Source: Magnetospirillum sulfuroxidans
GTDB lineage: Bacteria; Pseudomonadota; Alphaproteobacteria; Rhodospirillales; Magnetospirillaceae
DNA: 64,000 nt
Direction: 5' to 3'
Assembly: GCF_018224925.1 (NCBI RefSeq)
Contig: NZ_JAGTUF010000001.1
Coordinates: 744,001-808,000 of the forward strand
The notes beneath the pieces were generated by a model. It searched no databases. It was not told the DNA's origin and worked only from the letters and a program-made list of their open reading frames with translations. A program made the position numbers and the translations under genes. Positions 9,413-20,108 of the stretch are shown one piece after another (within the stretch, counting starts at the first letter, position 1; the number at the start of each line of letters is the position of its first letter).

Positions 9413-10756
9413 ATGAACACGAGCAAGACCATCCATGTCATCGGCGGCGGCTTGGCCGGCTGCGAAGCCGCCTGGCAGATCGCCAAGCGCGGCCTGTCCG
9501 TCACCCTGCACGAGATGCGGCCGCATCGCCCCACCCCGGCCCATCAGACCGATGGCCTGGCCGAGTTGGTGTGCTCGAACTCGCTGCGTTCCGATGACGC
9601 CGATTATAATGCCGTCGGCCTGCTGCACGAAGAAATGCGCCGTGCCGGCTCGCTGATCATGGATTGCGCCGACCGGAACAAGGTCCCGGCCGGGGGCGCC
9701 CTGGCGGTGGATCGTGACGGCTTTTCCGCCAGTGTCGAGCAAGCCCTGCTCGCCCAAGGCAACGTCACCATCATGCGAGAGGAAATCGCCGGCCTGCCGC
9801 CGGCCGCATGGGAACAGGTGGTCATCGCCACCGGCCCCTTGACCTCGGCACCGCTGGCCGAGGCCATCCGCGGCATCACCGGCGAGGATTCGCTGGCCTT
9901 TTTCGACGCCATCGCCCCGATCATCCACAAGGACAGCATCGATTTTTCCAAGGCATGGTTCCAATCGCGCTATGACAAGGGCGAGGGATCGGATTACATC
10001 AACTGCCCGCTGTCCAAGGACGAGTATTACGCCTTCATCGACGCCCTGCTGGCCGGCGAAAAGGTGCCGTTCCACGAATGGGAAAAGGATACGCCTTATT
10101 TCGAGGGCTGCCTGCCGGTGGAAGTGATGGCCGAACGCGGGCGCGAAACCCTGGCCTATGGGCCGGGCAAGCCGGTGGGCCTGACCAATCCCAACGGCCC
10201 CAAGCCCTATGCGGTGGTGCAGTTGCGCCAGGACAACAAGCTGGGCACCCTTTACAACATGGTCGGCTTTCAGACCAAGCTGCGCCATGGGGAACAAGCT
10301 CGTATCTTCCGTATGATCCCCGGCCTGGAAAACGCTGAATTCGCCCGTCTGGGCGGCTTGCACCGCAACACCTTCGTCAATGGCCCGCGGGTGCTCGACG
10401 CGACGTTACGGTTGAAGGCGCAGCCGCGCCTGCGCCTGGCCGGCCAAATCACCGGCTGCGAAGGCTATGTGGAAAGCAGCGCCATCGGTCTGTTGGCCGG
10501 TCTCGCCGCCGCCGCCGAAGCCTTGGCGACCGATTTCGTCGCCCCGCCGGCGACCACGGCGCTGGGCGCCATTCTGGCCCATGTCACCGGCGGCGCCCAT
10601 GCCGACACCTATCAGCCGATGAACATCAATTTCGGCTTGTTTCCGCCGGCGCCTGAACGCGACGAGCGCGGCAAGAAGATCAAGGGCCGTGATCGCAAAA
10701 AGCTGTATAGCGATCGCGCCAGGGCCGATCTGGAGCCGTGGCTATCGCAGATTTGA
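9413..10756 (+). CDS. trmFO: methylenetetrahydrofolate--tRNA-(uracil-5-)-methyltransferase TrmFO
   Basis: A 447-residue flavoprotein (TrmFO, formerly Gid). It methylates U54 of tRNA to ribothymidine using methylene-THF and FADH2. The N-terminal FAD-binding signature is [11 protein letters not shown]. Family blocks follow: the [11 protein letters not shown] segment, the Asn-Pro-Asn-Gly substrate region, and C-terminal [10 protein letters not shown] and NINFGLFPP. Length is normal. The 3' end overlaps the convergent DUF2478 gene by 15 bases, so no intrinsic terminator separates them. Confidence 0.96.
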   Translation: MNTSKTIHVIGGGLAGCEAAWQIAKRGLSVTLHEMRPHRPTPAHQTDGLAELVCSNSLRSDDADYNAVGLLHEEMRRAGSLIMDCADRNKVPAGGALAVDRDGFSASVEQALLAQGNVTIMREEIAGLPPAAWEQVVIATGPLTSAPLAEAIRGITGEDSLAFFDAIAPIIHKDSIDFSKAWFQSRYDKGEGSDYINCPLSKDEYYAFIDALLAGEKVPFHEWEKDTPYFEGCLPVEVMAERGRETLAYGPGKPVGLTNPNGPKPYAVVQLRQDNKLGTLYNMVGFQTKLRHGEQARIFRMIPGLENAEFARLGGLHRNTFVNGPRVLDATLRLKAQPRLRLAGQITGCEGYVESSAIGLLAGLAAAAEALATDFVAPPATTALGAILAHVTGGAHADTYQPMNINFGLFPPAPERDERGKKIKGRDRKKLYSDRARADLEPWLSQI

Positions 10757-11248
10757 CCTTTGCCCGCGCCACCACGCGCGCAAAGCGGTGATGTCGGCGG
10801 GCAGCAAAAGACCGGCATCACCGGTAAAGCTTCGCCATGCCGCCACCTGTTCGCCATTGACGCAGGTCAGCACCGGCAAGCCCTCGGCCATCACCGCCAG
10901 CATTTCCGCCGCCAGACCTCCGCCTGCCGCTTCCAACTTGCCGAAACGATTGATCACCACCAATTCGGCCCTTTCCGCCAAGGCATCGCGCAAGACCACC
11001 GAAGCTTCGGCAAAACCGGCGGGATCAATGCGGCAAGCATCTGAATCCGGCCCCAGATCCTGGGTGATGGCGAATTCTTGCCCGGACTGGATATCGACCA
11101 GATGCATGTCCGGTTCCTGGCGCTGGATCAGGCCGCGCACGCGCACGCCTTGCCCCTGCACTTCACGGGCAAAGGCGATCAGCACATCCCCGGCGCCGCT
11201 ATCGGCGAAAATAGCAGCGATGGGCAGGGCGCGGTCCGGCTCGGTCAT
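10742..11248 (-). CDS. DUF2478 protein, last gene of the chemosensory operon
   Basis: A 168-residue cytoplasmic protein matching DUF2478, a family often found near molybdate transport or as predicted nucleotide-binding proteins. Visible family-like blocks are the N-terminal beta strand plus GxGD segment, [14 protein letters not shown] and a C-terminal GLPVLTCV strand. No complete Walker A motif is present. It starts 4 bases after the stop of the REC-PAS kinase gene, so it is co-transcribed with it. Its role in signalling is unknown. Confidence 0.65.
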   Translation of the reverse strand: MTEPDRALPIAAIFADSGAGDVLIAFAREVQGQGVRVRGLIQRQEPDMHLVDIQSGQEFAITQDLGPDSDACRIDPAGFAEASVVLRDALAERAELVVINRFGKLEAAGGGLAAEMLAVMAEGLPVLTCVNGEQVAAWRSFTGDAGLLLPADITALRAWWRGQRSNLR

Positions 11249-11252
11249 GGCG

Positions 11253-12848
11253 CTAACCCGCCACCCGTTCCGGCGGGAAGGTCAGGATCACCGTGGTCCC
11301 CAGCCCCAGTTCGGACAACACCTCCAAGGTGCCGCCGTGCAATTCCATGAACTCGCGGGCCAGCGGCAAACCTAATCCCGTCCCTTCCTGCTTGGGGGCC
11401 AACAGGTTTTCCACCTGACCAAAGGGCTGCAAAACCTTGGGAATATCCTCGGCGGCGATGCCGCAGCCGGTATCGGTGATGGACAATTGCACGATGCCAT
11501 CCGTCTGGCTGGCATCAATGGTGATCTGACCATGCGCATGGGTGAACTTGCTGGCGTTGGCGACCAGATTAAGCAACACCTGCTTGATCAACCGCTCGTC
11601 GCCCTTGAGACGCGGCAGATCATCGGGGCACGAGGTCAGCAGAACCTGTTGCTTGGCCGAAACGCTGGGGGTGGTCAGCCGCACCGCCGATTGGATCACA
11701 TCGGGGATGAAGATCAGGCTTTCATGCAAGGTGACCTTGCCGGCCTCGACCCGAGCGACATCCAAGATATCGTTGATCACCCGCAGCAGATGATGCGCCG
11801 ATTCACCGATATCGGCGATGAAGCTGCCCAGCTTGTCCCGCTCGGCCGCATTCATCTGGGTTTCGGTCAGTTCGGCGAAACCGATGATGGCGTTCAGCGG
11901 CGTGCGCAATTCGTGGCTCATATTGGCGAGAAAAGTGCTTTTCGCCCGGCTCGAGGCTTCGGCCACGTCACGGGCGGCGCGGGCTTGGTCCTCGGCCTGA
12001 GCCCGGCGGCTGATTTCCTGGCGCAGCCAAACAGTCCGCTCGTCCACCGCTTTTTGCAGATCGTCATGGGAACGACGCAGCAAATCCTCGGCTTGTTTGC
12101 GTTTGGTGATATCGCGGGCAATGCCGGCCAACCCAACCACTTGCCCGCCAACCCGGATCGGCACCTTGGTGATGGACAGCCAGGACGTCCCCCCCTGGTC
12201 ATCGACCACCGGCTCGACCTTATCGACCAAGGGGACGGCGCGATCCAACAAATCGCGTTCCTGTTCCTCGGCCAAGGCGGCGGCGGCCGGCGGCACCAGG
12301 TCGCCCAGCATGTGCCCCACCGCCTCGAGCGGTGAATCCAGCCCCAGCAACGCCGCCTGGGCCGGATTGATACGGGTGAAATGCAGGGAAGAATCCTTGA
12401 AGAAGATGGCGTCGGGAACGTTATCCATCAAGGATTGCAACAATGTGCGTTCTTTTTCCAAGGTCCGCCCCAGCCGCCACCGGTCGGCGGCGGTGCGGAC
12501 CACCACCTTCAGTTCCAGCGGATTCCACGGCTTGGACAGATAGGCGTGAATCTGGCCCAGATTGACCGCCTTGACCAGGGCATCCAGATCGGAATACCCG
12601 GTGACCAGAACGCGGGTCGCGTCGGAAATCTGGCGCACGCGTCCCAGCAATTCCGCCCCGGTCATCCCCGGCATACGCTGATCCGACAAGATCACCGCCA
12701 TATCCTGCACTTCAAGAAGCTTCAGTGCGGCGGGGCCGTCACTGGCGGTCCAGACGGTGAATTCATCTTCCAAAAGATCGGTGATGGCAGTCAGAATTTG
12801 CGGTTCGTCATCGACGACCAGAATGTTGTCGCGGCCCGATTTACTCAC
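11253..12848 (-). CDS. receiver-PAS-histidine kinase (REC-PAS-HisKA-HATPase)
   Basis: A soluble kinase of 531 residues. An N-terminal receiver has phospho-acceptor Asp56 in LSDQRMPG. A PAS domain spans about 138-255 and a coiled linker about 255-305. HisKA has His312 in MSHELRTP, and HATPase_c carries N, G1 and G2 boxes near the C-terminus. It has no membrane segment, so its input should be phosphotransfer to the REC, presumably from CheA of the same operon, plus a PAS signal. It resembles the receiver-kinase outputs of Che3-type pathways (R. centenum CheS3). It lies 24 bases after the upstream REC-REC kinase gene. No dedicated response regulator is visible downstream. Confidence 0.9.
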   Translation of the reverse strand: MSKSGRDNILVVDDEPQILTAITDLLEDEFTVWTASDGPAALKLLEVQDMAVILSDQRMPGMTGAELLGRVRQISDATRVLVTGYSDLDALVKAVNLGQIHAYLSKPWNPLELKVVVRTAADRWRLGRTLEKERTLLQSLMDNVPDAIFFKDSSLHFTRINPAQAALLGLDSPLEAVGHMLGDLVPPAAAALAEEQERDLLDRAVPLVDKVEPVVDDQGGTSWLSITKVPIRVGGQVVGLAGIARDITKRKQAEDLLRRSHDDLQKAVDERTVWLRQEISRRAQAEDQARAARDVAEASSRAKSTFLANMSHELRTPLNAIIGFAELTETQMNAAERDKLGSFIADIGESAHHLLRVINDILDVARVEAGKVTLHESLIFIPDVIQSAVRLTTPSVSAKQQVLLTSCPDDLPRLKGDERLIKQVLLNLVANASKFTHAHGQITIDASQTDGIVQLSITDTGCGIAAEDIPKVLQPFGQVENLLAPKQEGTGLGLPLAREFMELHGGTLEVLSELGLGTTVILTFPPERVAG

Positions 12849-12872
12849 CTGCGGCTTCCTTTTCGTTTACCG

Positions 12873-14570
12873 TCACGCGGTCAAGGTGCGGGGAATCAAC
12901 ACCTTGAATTCGGTGCCCTGATCCAATTGACTGTCCACTTCGATACGGCCCTGATGGGCCTGGACGATCTTGTAGGAGATGGCCAGGCCAAGCCCCGTCC
13001 CCTGCCCCACCGGCTTGGTGGTGAAAAATGGATCGAAAATGCGTTCCATGTTTTCCTTGGGAATGCCCATGCCGGTATCCTTGACGGCGATGGCGAACAT
13101 GTCGCCCTCGATTCCTGTGCGTACCGTTATGATGCCCTTATCGTCGATGGCGTCAACCGCGTTGGCGACGATGTTCATCAACACTTGGTTAAGCTGGCCG
13201 CCATAACAGGCCAAGTCATTGATTTCGATGTATTCGCGGACCACATCGATGCGGTCGGTCATCTTGTGGCGCAAGAACAGCAACACCGATTCCATGGCTT
13301 CGCGCACGTCGATGGTATTGAACTCGCCTTCGTCCAGCCGCGAGAAGGTGCGCAGCTTGACCACTAATTCCCGCACCCGCTCCAACCCTTGCGCGGTGTC
13401 GGTCATGCGCGAGCGCGATTTGGTGATCTTGGCCGCCAGATCGGGGGACAAGGCATCGGCGTCGGCGACATTGGCCAGCCATCCCTCGACGGAAAAGACG
13501 TTGGACAAGGCAAATGACAGCGGGTTGTTGATTTCGTGAGCGATACCGGCGACCAGTTGACCCAACGACGCCATTTTTTCCGACTGGATCAGATGGACTT
13601 GGGTTTCGCGCAACATGCGGTTGGCTTCTTCCAGGTCGTGATTGGCCCGGGCCAAGCCTTCGGCCAAGGCGGCACGCGCCTCGGCCGCATCCTTTTCCGC
13701 CTTGGCCCGCAACGCTTCCATTTCGCGTAAACGAAATTCCTCGACGATGCGCTGGTTTTGTTCGGACAGAAACTTGCGCCGCAGCAGCGCCCGCAGACGG
13801 GCACGCAGCACGCTCATTTCGGTGGATTTGCCGATGAAATCGTCGGCCCCGGCTTCCAGCGCCCGAGTGACGTTTTCCTTGTTCTCGTAGGCCGACAGCA
13901 TCAGCACCACCAGCGGCGCGTCGCTTTCGCGCTCGCGCCCGCCCAGCGCCTTGCAAAAGGCGACGCCGTCCATGCCGGGCATGACCATATCGACCATGAC
14001 GCAATCGAAATCGCTGTCGGCCAGCGCTTGCAAGCCCTCAACGGCGCCGGCCACCTGGGTGACGTCACAGCCGTCTTCGCGCAATTCCTCGGCCAGGCTT
14101 TGCCGATAGGTCGGGCTGTCATCGACGATCAGCACGCGGGCGCGGCGAAACAACGAGCGGGCCACATCCAGCACCGTCGAATCGCGCATGGATTTGCGCA
14201 GCAGGTTATGCACCCGCAGCAAAAAAATATCGGTTTCCTCGGATTTCGAGACGAAATCATCGGCCCCCGATTCCAGGCCATGCAATTCGGTCGCCTGGGT
14301 TTCGTCGGCGGTCAGGATCAGAATGGGAATCGAGCGTGTGGTCAAATTCATGTGAATCTGCCGGCACAATTCGTCGCCCTGGATGCCGGGCAAATGGTAA
14401 TCGACGATGATCAGGTCGGGCAGCACCCGGTTCATCTGCTCCAGCGCCTCTTCGCCGGAATAACAGCATTGCGTGGTGAATCCCTCGGTCTCCAAGACGT
14501 GCTGAAGCCGCAACGCCTGGGTCGCCGAATCCTCCACCACCAAGATCAGTTTATGGTTTTCCATGGTCAT
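12873..14570 (-). CDS. dual-receiver histidine kinase (REC-REC-HisKA-HATPase)
   Basis: A soluble 565-residue kinase. Receiver 1 has Asp57 in VDYHLPG and receiver 2 has Asp194 in VDMVMPG. A long coiled coil spans about 260-325. HisKA has His345 in GIAHEINNP, followed by HATPase_c with GTGLGLAIS. The start is ATG at 14570, which overlaps the cheB stop as ATGA; an ATG nine bases upstream and one six bases downstream are alternatives. Two receivers feeding one kinase suggest it integrates phosphate from CheA with another input. It is similar in layout to CheS3 of the R. centenum cyst pathway. It is probably one of the two outputs of this operon. Confidence 0.9.
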   Translation of the reverse strand: MTMENHKLILVVEDSATQALRLQHVLETEGFTTQCCYSGEEALEQMNRVLPDLIIVDYHLPGIQGDELCRQIHMNLTTRSIPILILTADETQATELHGLESGADDFVSKSEETDIFLLRVHNLLRKSMRDSTVLDVARSLFRRARVLIVDDSPTYRQSLAEELREDGCDVTQVAGAVEGLQALADSDFDCVMVDMVMPGMDGVAFCKALGGRERESDAPLVVLMLSAYENKENVTRALEAGADDFIGKSTEMSVLRARLRALLRRKFLSEQNQRIVEEFRLREMEALRAKAEKDAAEARAALAEGLARANHDLEEANRMLRETQVHLIQSEKMASLGQLVAGIAHEINNPLSFALSNVFSVEGWLANVADADALSPDLAAKITKSRSRMTDTAQGLERVRELVVKLRTFSRLDEGEFNTIDVREAMESVLLFLRHKMTDRIDVVREYIEINDLACYGGQLNQVLMNIVANAVDAIDDKGIITVRTGIEGDMFAIAVKDTGMGIPKENMERIFDPFFTTKPVGQGTGLGLAISYKIVQAHQGRIEVDSQLDQGTEFKVLIPRTLTA

Positions 14571-15616
14571 GGCCCGCATCCCCCCGCCAATGCGCGCAAG
14601 CGTTCGGAAATCCGGGTCAGCGGCAACACCTCGCTGACCGCCTTCAGCTTCACCGCCGCCGCGGGCATGCCATAAACGACACAGCTATCCTCGTCCTGGG
14701 CGATGGTGTAAGCGCCGGCCTTGTGCATGGCGGCCATGCCCTCGGCGCCGTCGCTGCCCATGCCGGTCAGGATCACCCCCAACCCCCGACGCCCGCAATC
14801 CTCGGCCAGCGACGACAGCAGCACCGACCCCGAGGGACGTTGGCTATTGACTGGTGGTAAATCGGACAAAGCCAGTGTGCCGCCAGTCAGACGAAGATGA
14901 CGGTCGGCCGGAGGGACGAAAATCACCCCACGTTCAGGACATTCCCCGCCTTGGGCAATGCGGACAGTGAACGGCGTCACCCCGGACAGCCAGGAAACGA
15001 AGCCTTCCAGGAAGCTGGCGGTGATGTGTTGGACCAGCAAAATCGGCAGCGGAAAATCCTTGTCCAATCCGCTCAGCACTTGGGTCAACGCCTGTGGCCC
15101 CCCGGTCGAGGCCACCAATCCCAACACCGAATAGCCGGCGCCGCGCGGCGGCGGCGGCGGCAATTCGGTGGTGCCGAAGCGTAAACCACGGTCGATGCCC
15201 TGACGCACCACCCGCACCTGGCTCATGATCGCCAATTGGGTGCACAGATGCCGGGCCATGGATTCAAAGGCGGCGTTGGTCACCCCCACCGGCTTTTCCA
15301 CCACCGACAAAGCCCCCGCTCGCAATGCGTTCATGGCGATGTTCAGTTCGTCGTCATCGACATTGGCGGCAACGACGACAATGGGGGTGGCGCGGCGCTG
15401 CATGATCTGAAGGGTGGCGTCCAACCCGTTCATACCGGGCAGGCGAATATCCAGGGAAATGACATCCGGGGCCAAGGCATCCAGCCGCAACAGCCCCTCT
15501 TCCGCCGATTCCACGGCGGCGACGACCTCGAACCGTTCGTCCAGACCGATGATATGCTTGAGCAATTCCCGCACCACCAGGGAATCTTCGATGATCAGTA
15601 CGCGTATCTTGCTCAT
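14567..15616 (-). CDS. cheB: chemotaxis-type methylesterase CheB
   Basis: A 349-residue CheB (WspF-like position). The N-terminal receiver has Asp56 in SLDIRLPG, followed by a proline-rich linker at about 152-158. The CheB_methylest domain has catalytic Ser170 (ASTGGP), His197 (QHI) and Asp289 (GMGSDG). It removes methyl groups from receptor glutamates and is activated by CheA phosphorylation. It starts within the last four bases of cheA and ends within the start of the dual-receiver kinase gene. All catalytic residues are intact, so adaptation should work. Confidence 0.95.
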   Translation of the reverse strand: MSKIRVLIIEDSLVVRELLKHIIGLDERFEVVAAVESAEEGLLRLDALAPDVISLDIRLPGMNGLDATLQIMQRRATPIVVVAANVDDDELNIAMNALRAGALSVVEKPVGVTNAAFESMARHLCTQLAIMSQVRVVRQGIDRGLRFGTTELPPPPPRGAGYSVLGLVASTGGPQALTQVLSGLDKDFPLPILLVQHITASFLEGFVSWLSGVTPFTVRIAQGGECPERGVIFVPPADRHLRLTGGTLALSDLPPVNSQRPSGSVLLSSLAEDCGRRGLGVILTGMGSDGAEGMAAMHKAGAYTIAQDEDSCVVYGMPAAAVKLKAVSEVLPLTRISERLRALAGGCGP

Positions 15617-17910
15617 AGGATCTGCCCGATGGTTTCCAACAGTTCTTTTTGGTCGAACTTACGCTTCACCACATAGGCGTCAGCGCCCAGCGCCAGGCCG
15701 CGTTCGCGGTCCTCGCGCGCTTCCAGCGACGACACCAAAATCACCGGCACTGCTTTCAATGCCTGATCGGTCTTGATCGCCTGCAACAGGCCAAAACCAT
15801 CCAGCCGCGGCATCTGGATATCAGAAATGACCAGATCGACCATTTCGGCGCGCAGCCGGTTCAATGCCTCTAACCCATCGACCGCCAGACGCACCACATA
15901 GCCGTGCGCTTCCAAGATGCTTTTTTCCAGCGTCCGCGTGGTCAGCGAATCATCGACCACCAAAATCACCGGCACCCGTTTTTCCGCCGGCTTTTCCACC
16001 GTGGTCAACACCCGGATCGAGCCCGATTTGCGGAAAGTCTCGACGATTTCGAACGGATTGAGCACCAAGGCGACAGCGCCGTCTTCCAGCAACATGCCCC
16101 CGGCGACCATGGTGCCCATGGCCGCCGGCACGCCGATATCCTTGACCAAGCCATCGCGGATGGACATGAAATCGTCCACCGCCACCGCCACCCGCCGGTC
16201 ACCGTTCTTAAGCACCAGCAACGGCACCACGTTGCGGCTGACCTTGACCGATGTCTCGCCCAATCCCAGCAGATGCGCCAACGACAGCAACGGAATCTGG
16301 CGTCCGTCCAGACAGACCACCGACTTGCCTTCCACCGTGCCCACCGCCTCGGCGGCGATGCGGTGCAGGCGGTCGACGCCCTCGGTGGGAATGGCATAGA
16401 CATGCCCCTGACAGCCGACCAGGAACAAACGCTGATTGGACACCGACAGCGGCACCGACATTCGAAAGCTGGCGCCATGCGGCGCCCGTGGCCGCACATC
16501 GACGGTGCCGTTCATCATGGTCACGGTTTCGCGCACCACCGACAGGCCCATGCCGCGCCCGGACAGATCATTGACGTCGCCGGCGGTGGAAAAGCCCGGA
16601 TCGAAGATCAGATCGATCAGCGATTGTTCGCTCAACTCGGCGGCTTCCGCCTCGTTGAACATGCTCTGCGACACCGCCTTGGCGCGGATCCGCTGGAAGT
16701 CGAGGCCACGGCCATCATCCTCCACCCATACCGCCAACCGCCCATCACTGACGTCGAAGCGCAAGGCCACCAAGGCATCGGCGGGCTTGCCGCCCGCCAG
16801 CCGCTCCGCCGGCATCTCGACGCCATGAGCCAGGGAATTGCGCAGCAGATGCATGACCGGGTCCTTCAGACCTTGCAGCACCATGCGGTCGGCCTCGACG
16901 TCCAGGCCGGTGACGTGCACTTCCACCCGCTGACCGGCATCGCGGGCAATGTCGCGGACCATCTTGCGGAAACCGGCGAAGACGCTTTCCGCCGGAACCA
17001 TGCGGGCGTCGCGCACTTCCCTTTGCAAATCAATGCCAAGTTGGCGCAAGGCCCAACCGTTGCGCTGCTGACGACGGCGCGAATCGCGGGCACGACGGCT
17101 GATGGCGCGGAACCGTTGCTCGATATCCTCGCCCAACCGTTCCAGGGCGGCGACACGATCATCGTCGCCATGATCGCGCGACAACGCCCCGGCCAATTTG
17201 CGGAAACGACACCAAACCCCTTCGGTTTCGGCCAATTGACGATCCAGACTAAGCAGGCTTTCGCTCACCGCCCGCTGGGTCATGGTTTCGGTCAGCAACT
17301 CGTCGGAAGTGCGTAACAGGTGGTCAAGGTGTACGGCCCGCACCCGTACCGATTCTTCGGCGGCGATGGCCGTGCGCACCGGCTCGGCTGGAATTTCGGC
17401 CATCGGCGCGGCGGCGGCGGCCACTGCCGCTTCCAGTTCCGGCGGCACGACAAAGAGCGGCGGCGCGGATGGTGAAGCTGAAGCCGGGGGCAGAGGAGAA
17501 GCCGCCGCCGGCTCCAGATGTCCGGTTTCAAGAAAGACTTCCAATTGAGTGACAGCCGGGGCGATGTCGGGGGGAATCAGTCCGCCGACAAAAGCACCGA
17601 CCCAATCCTCGACCATATCGAGCGAACGGCCGATCAGCGACGCCACTGCCGGATCAATCTTGATATGGCCCGACCGCAGGCGGGCGAACAGGGTTTCCAG
17701 CCGGTGGGCGATCTGTTCCACCGGCGCCAGATCGACGGCGCGGGCGGCCCCCTTCAACGAATGGGCACGACGAAAGATTTCATCCAGCTGGCCAATGCCG
17801 CTGGCGCCATCGGCGCGCGCCAGCATGTCCGCCAGCAGCTTGCGGATGACTTCCAGGTGTTCTTGATACTCCACCTGGAAAGCGGCCAGCAATCTTTCGC
17901 GAATATCCAT
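15613..17910 (-). CDS. cheA: CheA-type histidine kinase with C-terminal receiver
   Basis: A 765-residue hybrid CheA with this domain order. The Hpt (P1) domain has phospho-accepting His50 in RAHSLKGAA. A long Ala/Pro linker spans about 135-180 in place of a recognisable P2. Dimerisation and HATPase_c domains follow (NSLAHG, DDGRGLD), then a CheW-like domain. The receiver carries its Asp in ISDIQMP near the C-terminus. It has the layout of WspE, FrzE and CheA3. The start is ATG at 17910, overlapping the receptor stop as TGATG; a TTG three bases upstream is the alternative. With no free CheY nearby, its targets are probably its own receiver, CheB and the two receiver-kinases. Confidence 0.95.
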   Translation of the reverse strand: MDIRERLLAAFQVEYQEHLEVIRKLLADMLARADGASGIGQLDEIFRRAHSLKGAARAVDLAPVEQIAHRLETLFARLRSGHIKIDPAVASLIGRSLDMVEDWVGAFVGGLIPPDIAPAVTQLEVFLETGHLEPAAASPLPPASASPSAPPLFVVPPELEAAVAAAAAPMAEIPAEPVRTAIAAEESVRVRAVHLDHLLRTSDELLTETMTQRAVSESLLSLDRQLAETEGVWCRFRKLAGALSRDHGDDDRVAALERLGEDIEQRFRAISRRARDSRRRQQRNGWALRQLGIDLQREVRDARMVPAESVFAGFRKMVRDIARDAGQRVEVHVTGLDVEADRMVLQGLKDPVMHLLRNSLAHGVEMPAERLAGGKPADALVALRFDVSDGRLAVWVEDDGRGLDFQRIRAKAVSQSMFNEAEAAELSEQSLIDLIFDPGFSTAGDVNDLSGRGMGLSVVRETVTMMNGTVDVRPRAPHGASFRMSVPLSVSNQRLFLVGCQGHVYAIPTEGVDRLHRIAAEAVGTVEGKSVVCLDGRQIPLLSLAHLLGLGETSVKVSRNVVPLLVLKNGDRRVAVAVDDFMSIRDGLVKDIGVPAAMGTMVAGGMLLEDGAVALVLNPFEIVETFRKSGSIRVLTTVEKPAEKRVPVILVVDDSLTTRTLEKSILEAHGYVVRLAVDGLEALNRLRAEMVDLVISDIQMPRLDGFGLLQAIKTDQALKAVPVILVSSLEAREDRERGLALGADAYVVKRKFDQKELLETIGQIL

Positions 17911-19529
17911 CAAAGCCGGTATTTCTCCAGCGTCTTGGCCAATTGCTGCCCCAATCCGGACAATTCCACCGACGACCGTTCCAACTGCGCCGTGGTTTGG
18001 GCGGTCTGTTGGCTGGCCTGACGGATTTCATGCAGCGCCTGGGTCACCTGTTCCAGACCGATCTGTTGTTGGTTGGTGGCGCCGACGATCTGTTGAAACG
18101 CATGCACGCTTTCTTGGATGTTGTCGGTCATCTGGCGAATCACCTGTTCGGACATATTGGTGCGTTCGCGGCCAACCTCGACCCGTTTCAGCGCCTCCTC
18201 GGTCAGCATGACCGAGGTATTGATGCCCTTTTGCGTCTGTTCCAAGATCCCGCGCACCTGCGAGGTGGCTTCCTTGGCCTGATCGGCCAGATTCTTGATT
18301 TCATTGGCCACCACCGAGAACCGGCGGCCGGATTCGCGGGCATCGGCGGCTTCGATGGCGGCGTTCAGCGCCACCAGATTGGATTGTTCGGCGATTTCGT
18401 TGACGGTGGCGATAATCTCGCCCACCGCCTGGGTCCGCTCGGACAAGGTGATGATGTTTTCCGCCACGGTTTCCGCCTGTTCGCGGATGGCTTCCATGCC
18501 CATGGTGGTTTCGTGCACCGCCTGCAAACCGGCATGTCCCGATTGCGCCACGGCGTCGGCGGTGCCGGCGACTTGGCGCGAACGTTCAGCCACCTGCTTG
18601 GATGACAGGTTGATCTGTTCCACCGTGGTGGTGATTTCTTGGACCGCCGCCGCCTGTTGCTTGGTGCCGGCCGCTTGCGACTGGGTCGATGACAGGATTT
18701 GCGACGCGGCGATGGTCAGGTTTTCGCACACCGAGCGCGATTGCAGGGCGATTTCGCGCAAGGACGACAACATGTCGTTAAAGGCTTCCTGCAACTGACC
18801 GATCTCATCGGCCGAGGTGATGCGTTGCGGATCAATGCGCAGATTGCCCTTGGCGATTTCCAGCGCCGCCTTGGCGCAGGCGGCCAAGGGATCGACGATC
18901 TCGCGGCCGATGATCCAGGAAATGGCCACCCCCCCCAATGCCGCCCCCAATCCCAGCATGATCAAGATAGCCACGGTGGCGTTGATATGGCTTTCCACTT
19001 GGCGGATCAGCTGTTTGACCGATTGGTCGGCGGCCTTGGTCACCTGGGACTGAAGCGCCAGGATTTCGCGCAGCTTTTCCGCCCGACGGCCATCATTGGC
19101 GGCCATCGCCAGATAGCGCCCGGCTTCGGTTTCCAACTGCCGCAACAGCGCGGCTTGCTCGCCCAGCTTGGCGCGGAACTCGCTGTCGGCGGCGCCGTCG
19201 ATGGCCACCCGCATTCCCGATTCACCACCAACCAAAGCTTGGCCGCCGTTTTCCAGCACCTCCAGATTTTCACGCATCTGGCCCAAGGTGGTGACATGCT
19301 CGGCGCTCTGCCCTTGGCCGGCCAGAATGATTTCCTCGGTGTATTTCTGCATCAGCGTGCGCTGTCTGCCGGCAAGATCAGCCGTGAAGAACTTGTCTTT
19401 TTGCTGGTGCACGGCCGAAGCGGTATAGGCGATCAACCCGGCCAGAACCACGGTGAACATCACCGCCACGACGATGAACTTGCGGCGCAGCTTCATCCGT
19501 TTCCAGGGCGCGAAATCGGCGGTATCCAT
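17910..19529 (-). CDS. methyl-accepting protein with PilJ-type periplasmic domain
   Basis: A 539-residue receptor. TM1 spans about residues 17-38. The periplasmic domain carries the PilJ-like motif AGRQRTLMQKY (about 53-63). TM2 lies at about 185-208, followed by HAMP and a cytoplasmic signalling domain. The hairpin tip reads AADARESGRRFSVV, which departs from the usual EAARAGExGRGF at several otherwise near-invariant positions. It has AGGAAGG before the ATG. It sits between cheW and cheA, the WspA position, so it should be the dedicated receptor of this pathway. The signal is unknown; PilJ-type domains suggest surface or pilus-related input (inference). Confidence 0.92.
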   Translation of the reverse strand: MDTADFAPWKRMKLRRKFIVVAVMFTVVLAGLIAYTASAVHQQKDKFFTADLAGRQRTLMQKYTEEIILAGQGQSAEHVTTLGQMRENLEVLENGGQALVGGESGMRVAIDGAADSEFRAKLGEQAALLRQLETEAGRYLAMAANDGRRAEKLREILALQSQVTKAADQSVKQLIRQVESHINATVAILIMLGLGAALGGVAISWIIGREIVDPLAACAKAALEIAKGNLRIDPQRITSADEIGQLQEAFNDMLSSLREIALQSRSVCENLTIAASQILSSTQSQAAGTKQQAAAVQEITTTVEQINLSSKQVAERSRQVAGTADAVAQSGHAGLQAVHETTMGMEAIREQAETVAENIITLSERTQAVGEIIATVNEIAEQSNLVALNAAIEAADARESGRRFSVVANEIKNLADQAKEATSQVRGILEQTQKGINTSVMLTEEALKRVEVGRERTNMSEQVIRQMTDNIQESVHAFQQIVGATNQQQIGLEQVTQALHEIRQASQQTAQTTAQLERSSVELSGLGQQLAKTLEKYRL

Positions 19530-19541
19530 CTGGTCCTTCCT

Positions 19542-20108
19542 TCACTGGCTTCGGCGGTAATCGGCTCTGCGGTCGTGCAGAACGTCTTGCGCAAGGATTT
19601 GTTGGGGATCGAGCACAATCAGGGTCTCGGGACTGATCCCACGAATAAAGCGTTGCGGCAACCCGTTGCCGCTTTCATGGGGAAAGGTCAAGGTGGCGTC
19701 ATCCAGGCGACGGATCCGCCGCAATTCGTTGACCCGCAAGCCGACGGCGCGGCCGGCCGTGCGCAGGAAAACAGCAAAAAAGCGATCATTGGCATCGGGT
19801 TCCGGCAAGGTCAGCATGTGGTGCAGATTGAATACCGGGCGGATTTCACCGCGCACATTGGTCACCCCCAGCAGGGAACGGGGCAAGCCGGGAACCGGGC
19901 TCACCGAGACCAAGGGCAGAACCTCGGCCAGACAATCCAGGGCCAGGGCATAGGATTCGCCGGCCACCTGAAAGCACAGAACCGACAAGCCAGATTCGGC
20001 CGCGACCGCTTCGCGCCGGGCGTTGGCCAAACGGCGGGCGCGGGCCTTGAGCACCTTTTCGACAAAGGCCGGATCATCCATGGAAAAGGCCGGAGCGGAA
20101 GCGATCAT
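19542..20108 (-). CDS. cheW: CheW-like coupling protein (second of two)
   Basis: A 188-residue protein with a full CheW domain (about 40-175). It contains the VLCFQVAGESYAL strand, LLGVTNVRGEIRPVF and LIVLDPQQIL. An N-terminal extension of about 40 basic residues is longer than in classical CheW and resembles WspD. It links the receptor to CheA. The start overlaps the cheR stop (ATGA) and the receptor gene begins 12 bases after its stop. Confidence 0.9.
   Translation of the reverse strand: MIASAPAFSMDDPAFVEKVLKARARRLANARREAVAAESGLSVLCFQVAGESYALALDCLAEVLPLVSVSPVPGLPRSLLGVTNVRGEIRPVFNLHHMLTLPEPDANDRFFAVFLRTAGRAVGLRVNELRRIRRLDDATLTFPHESGNGLPQRFIRGISPETLIVLDPQQILAQDVLHDRRADYRRSQ

Noticed and set aside
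12873-14570. Response-regulator output such as GGDEF (WspR) fused to the dual-receiver protein
   Set aside because: The C-terminal half has clear HisKA and HATPase boxes; no GGDEF or EAL motif occurs in the operon.
15904-17316. 470-codon plus-strand frame opposite cheA
   Set aside because: His/Gln-rich shadow of the cheA coding strand without recognisable motifs.
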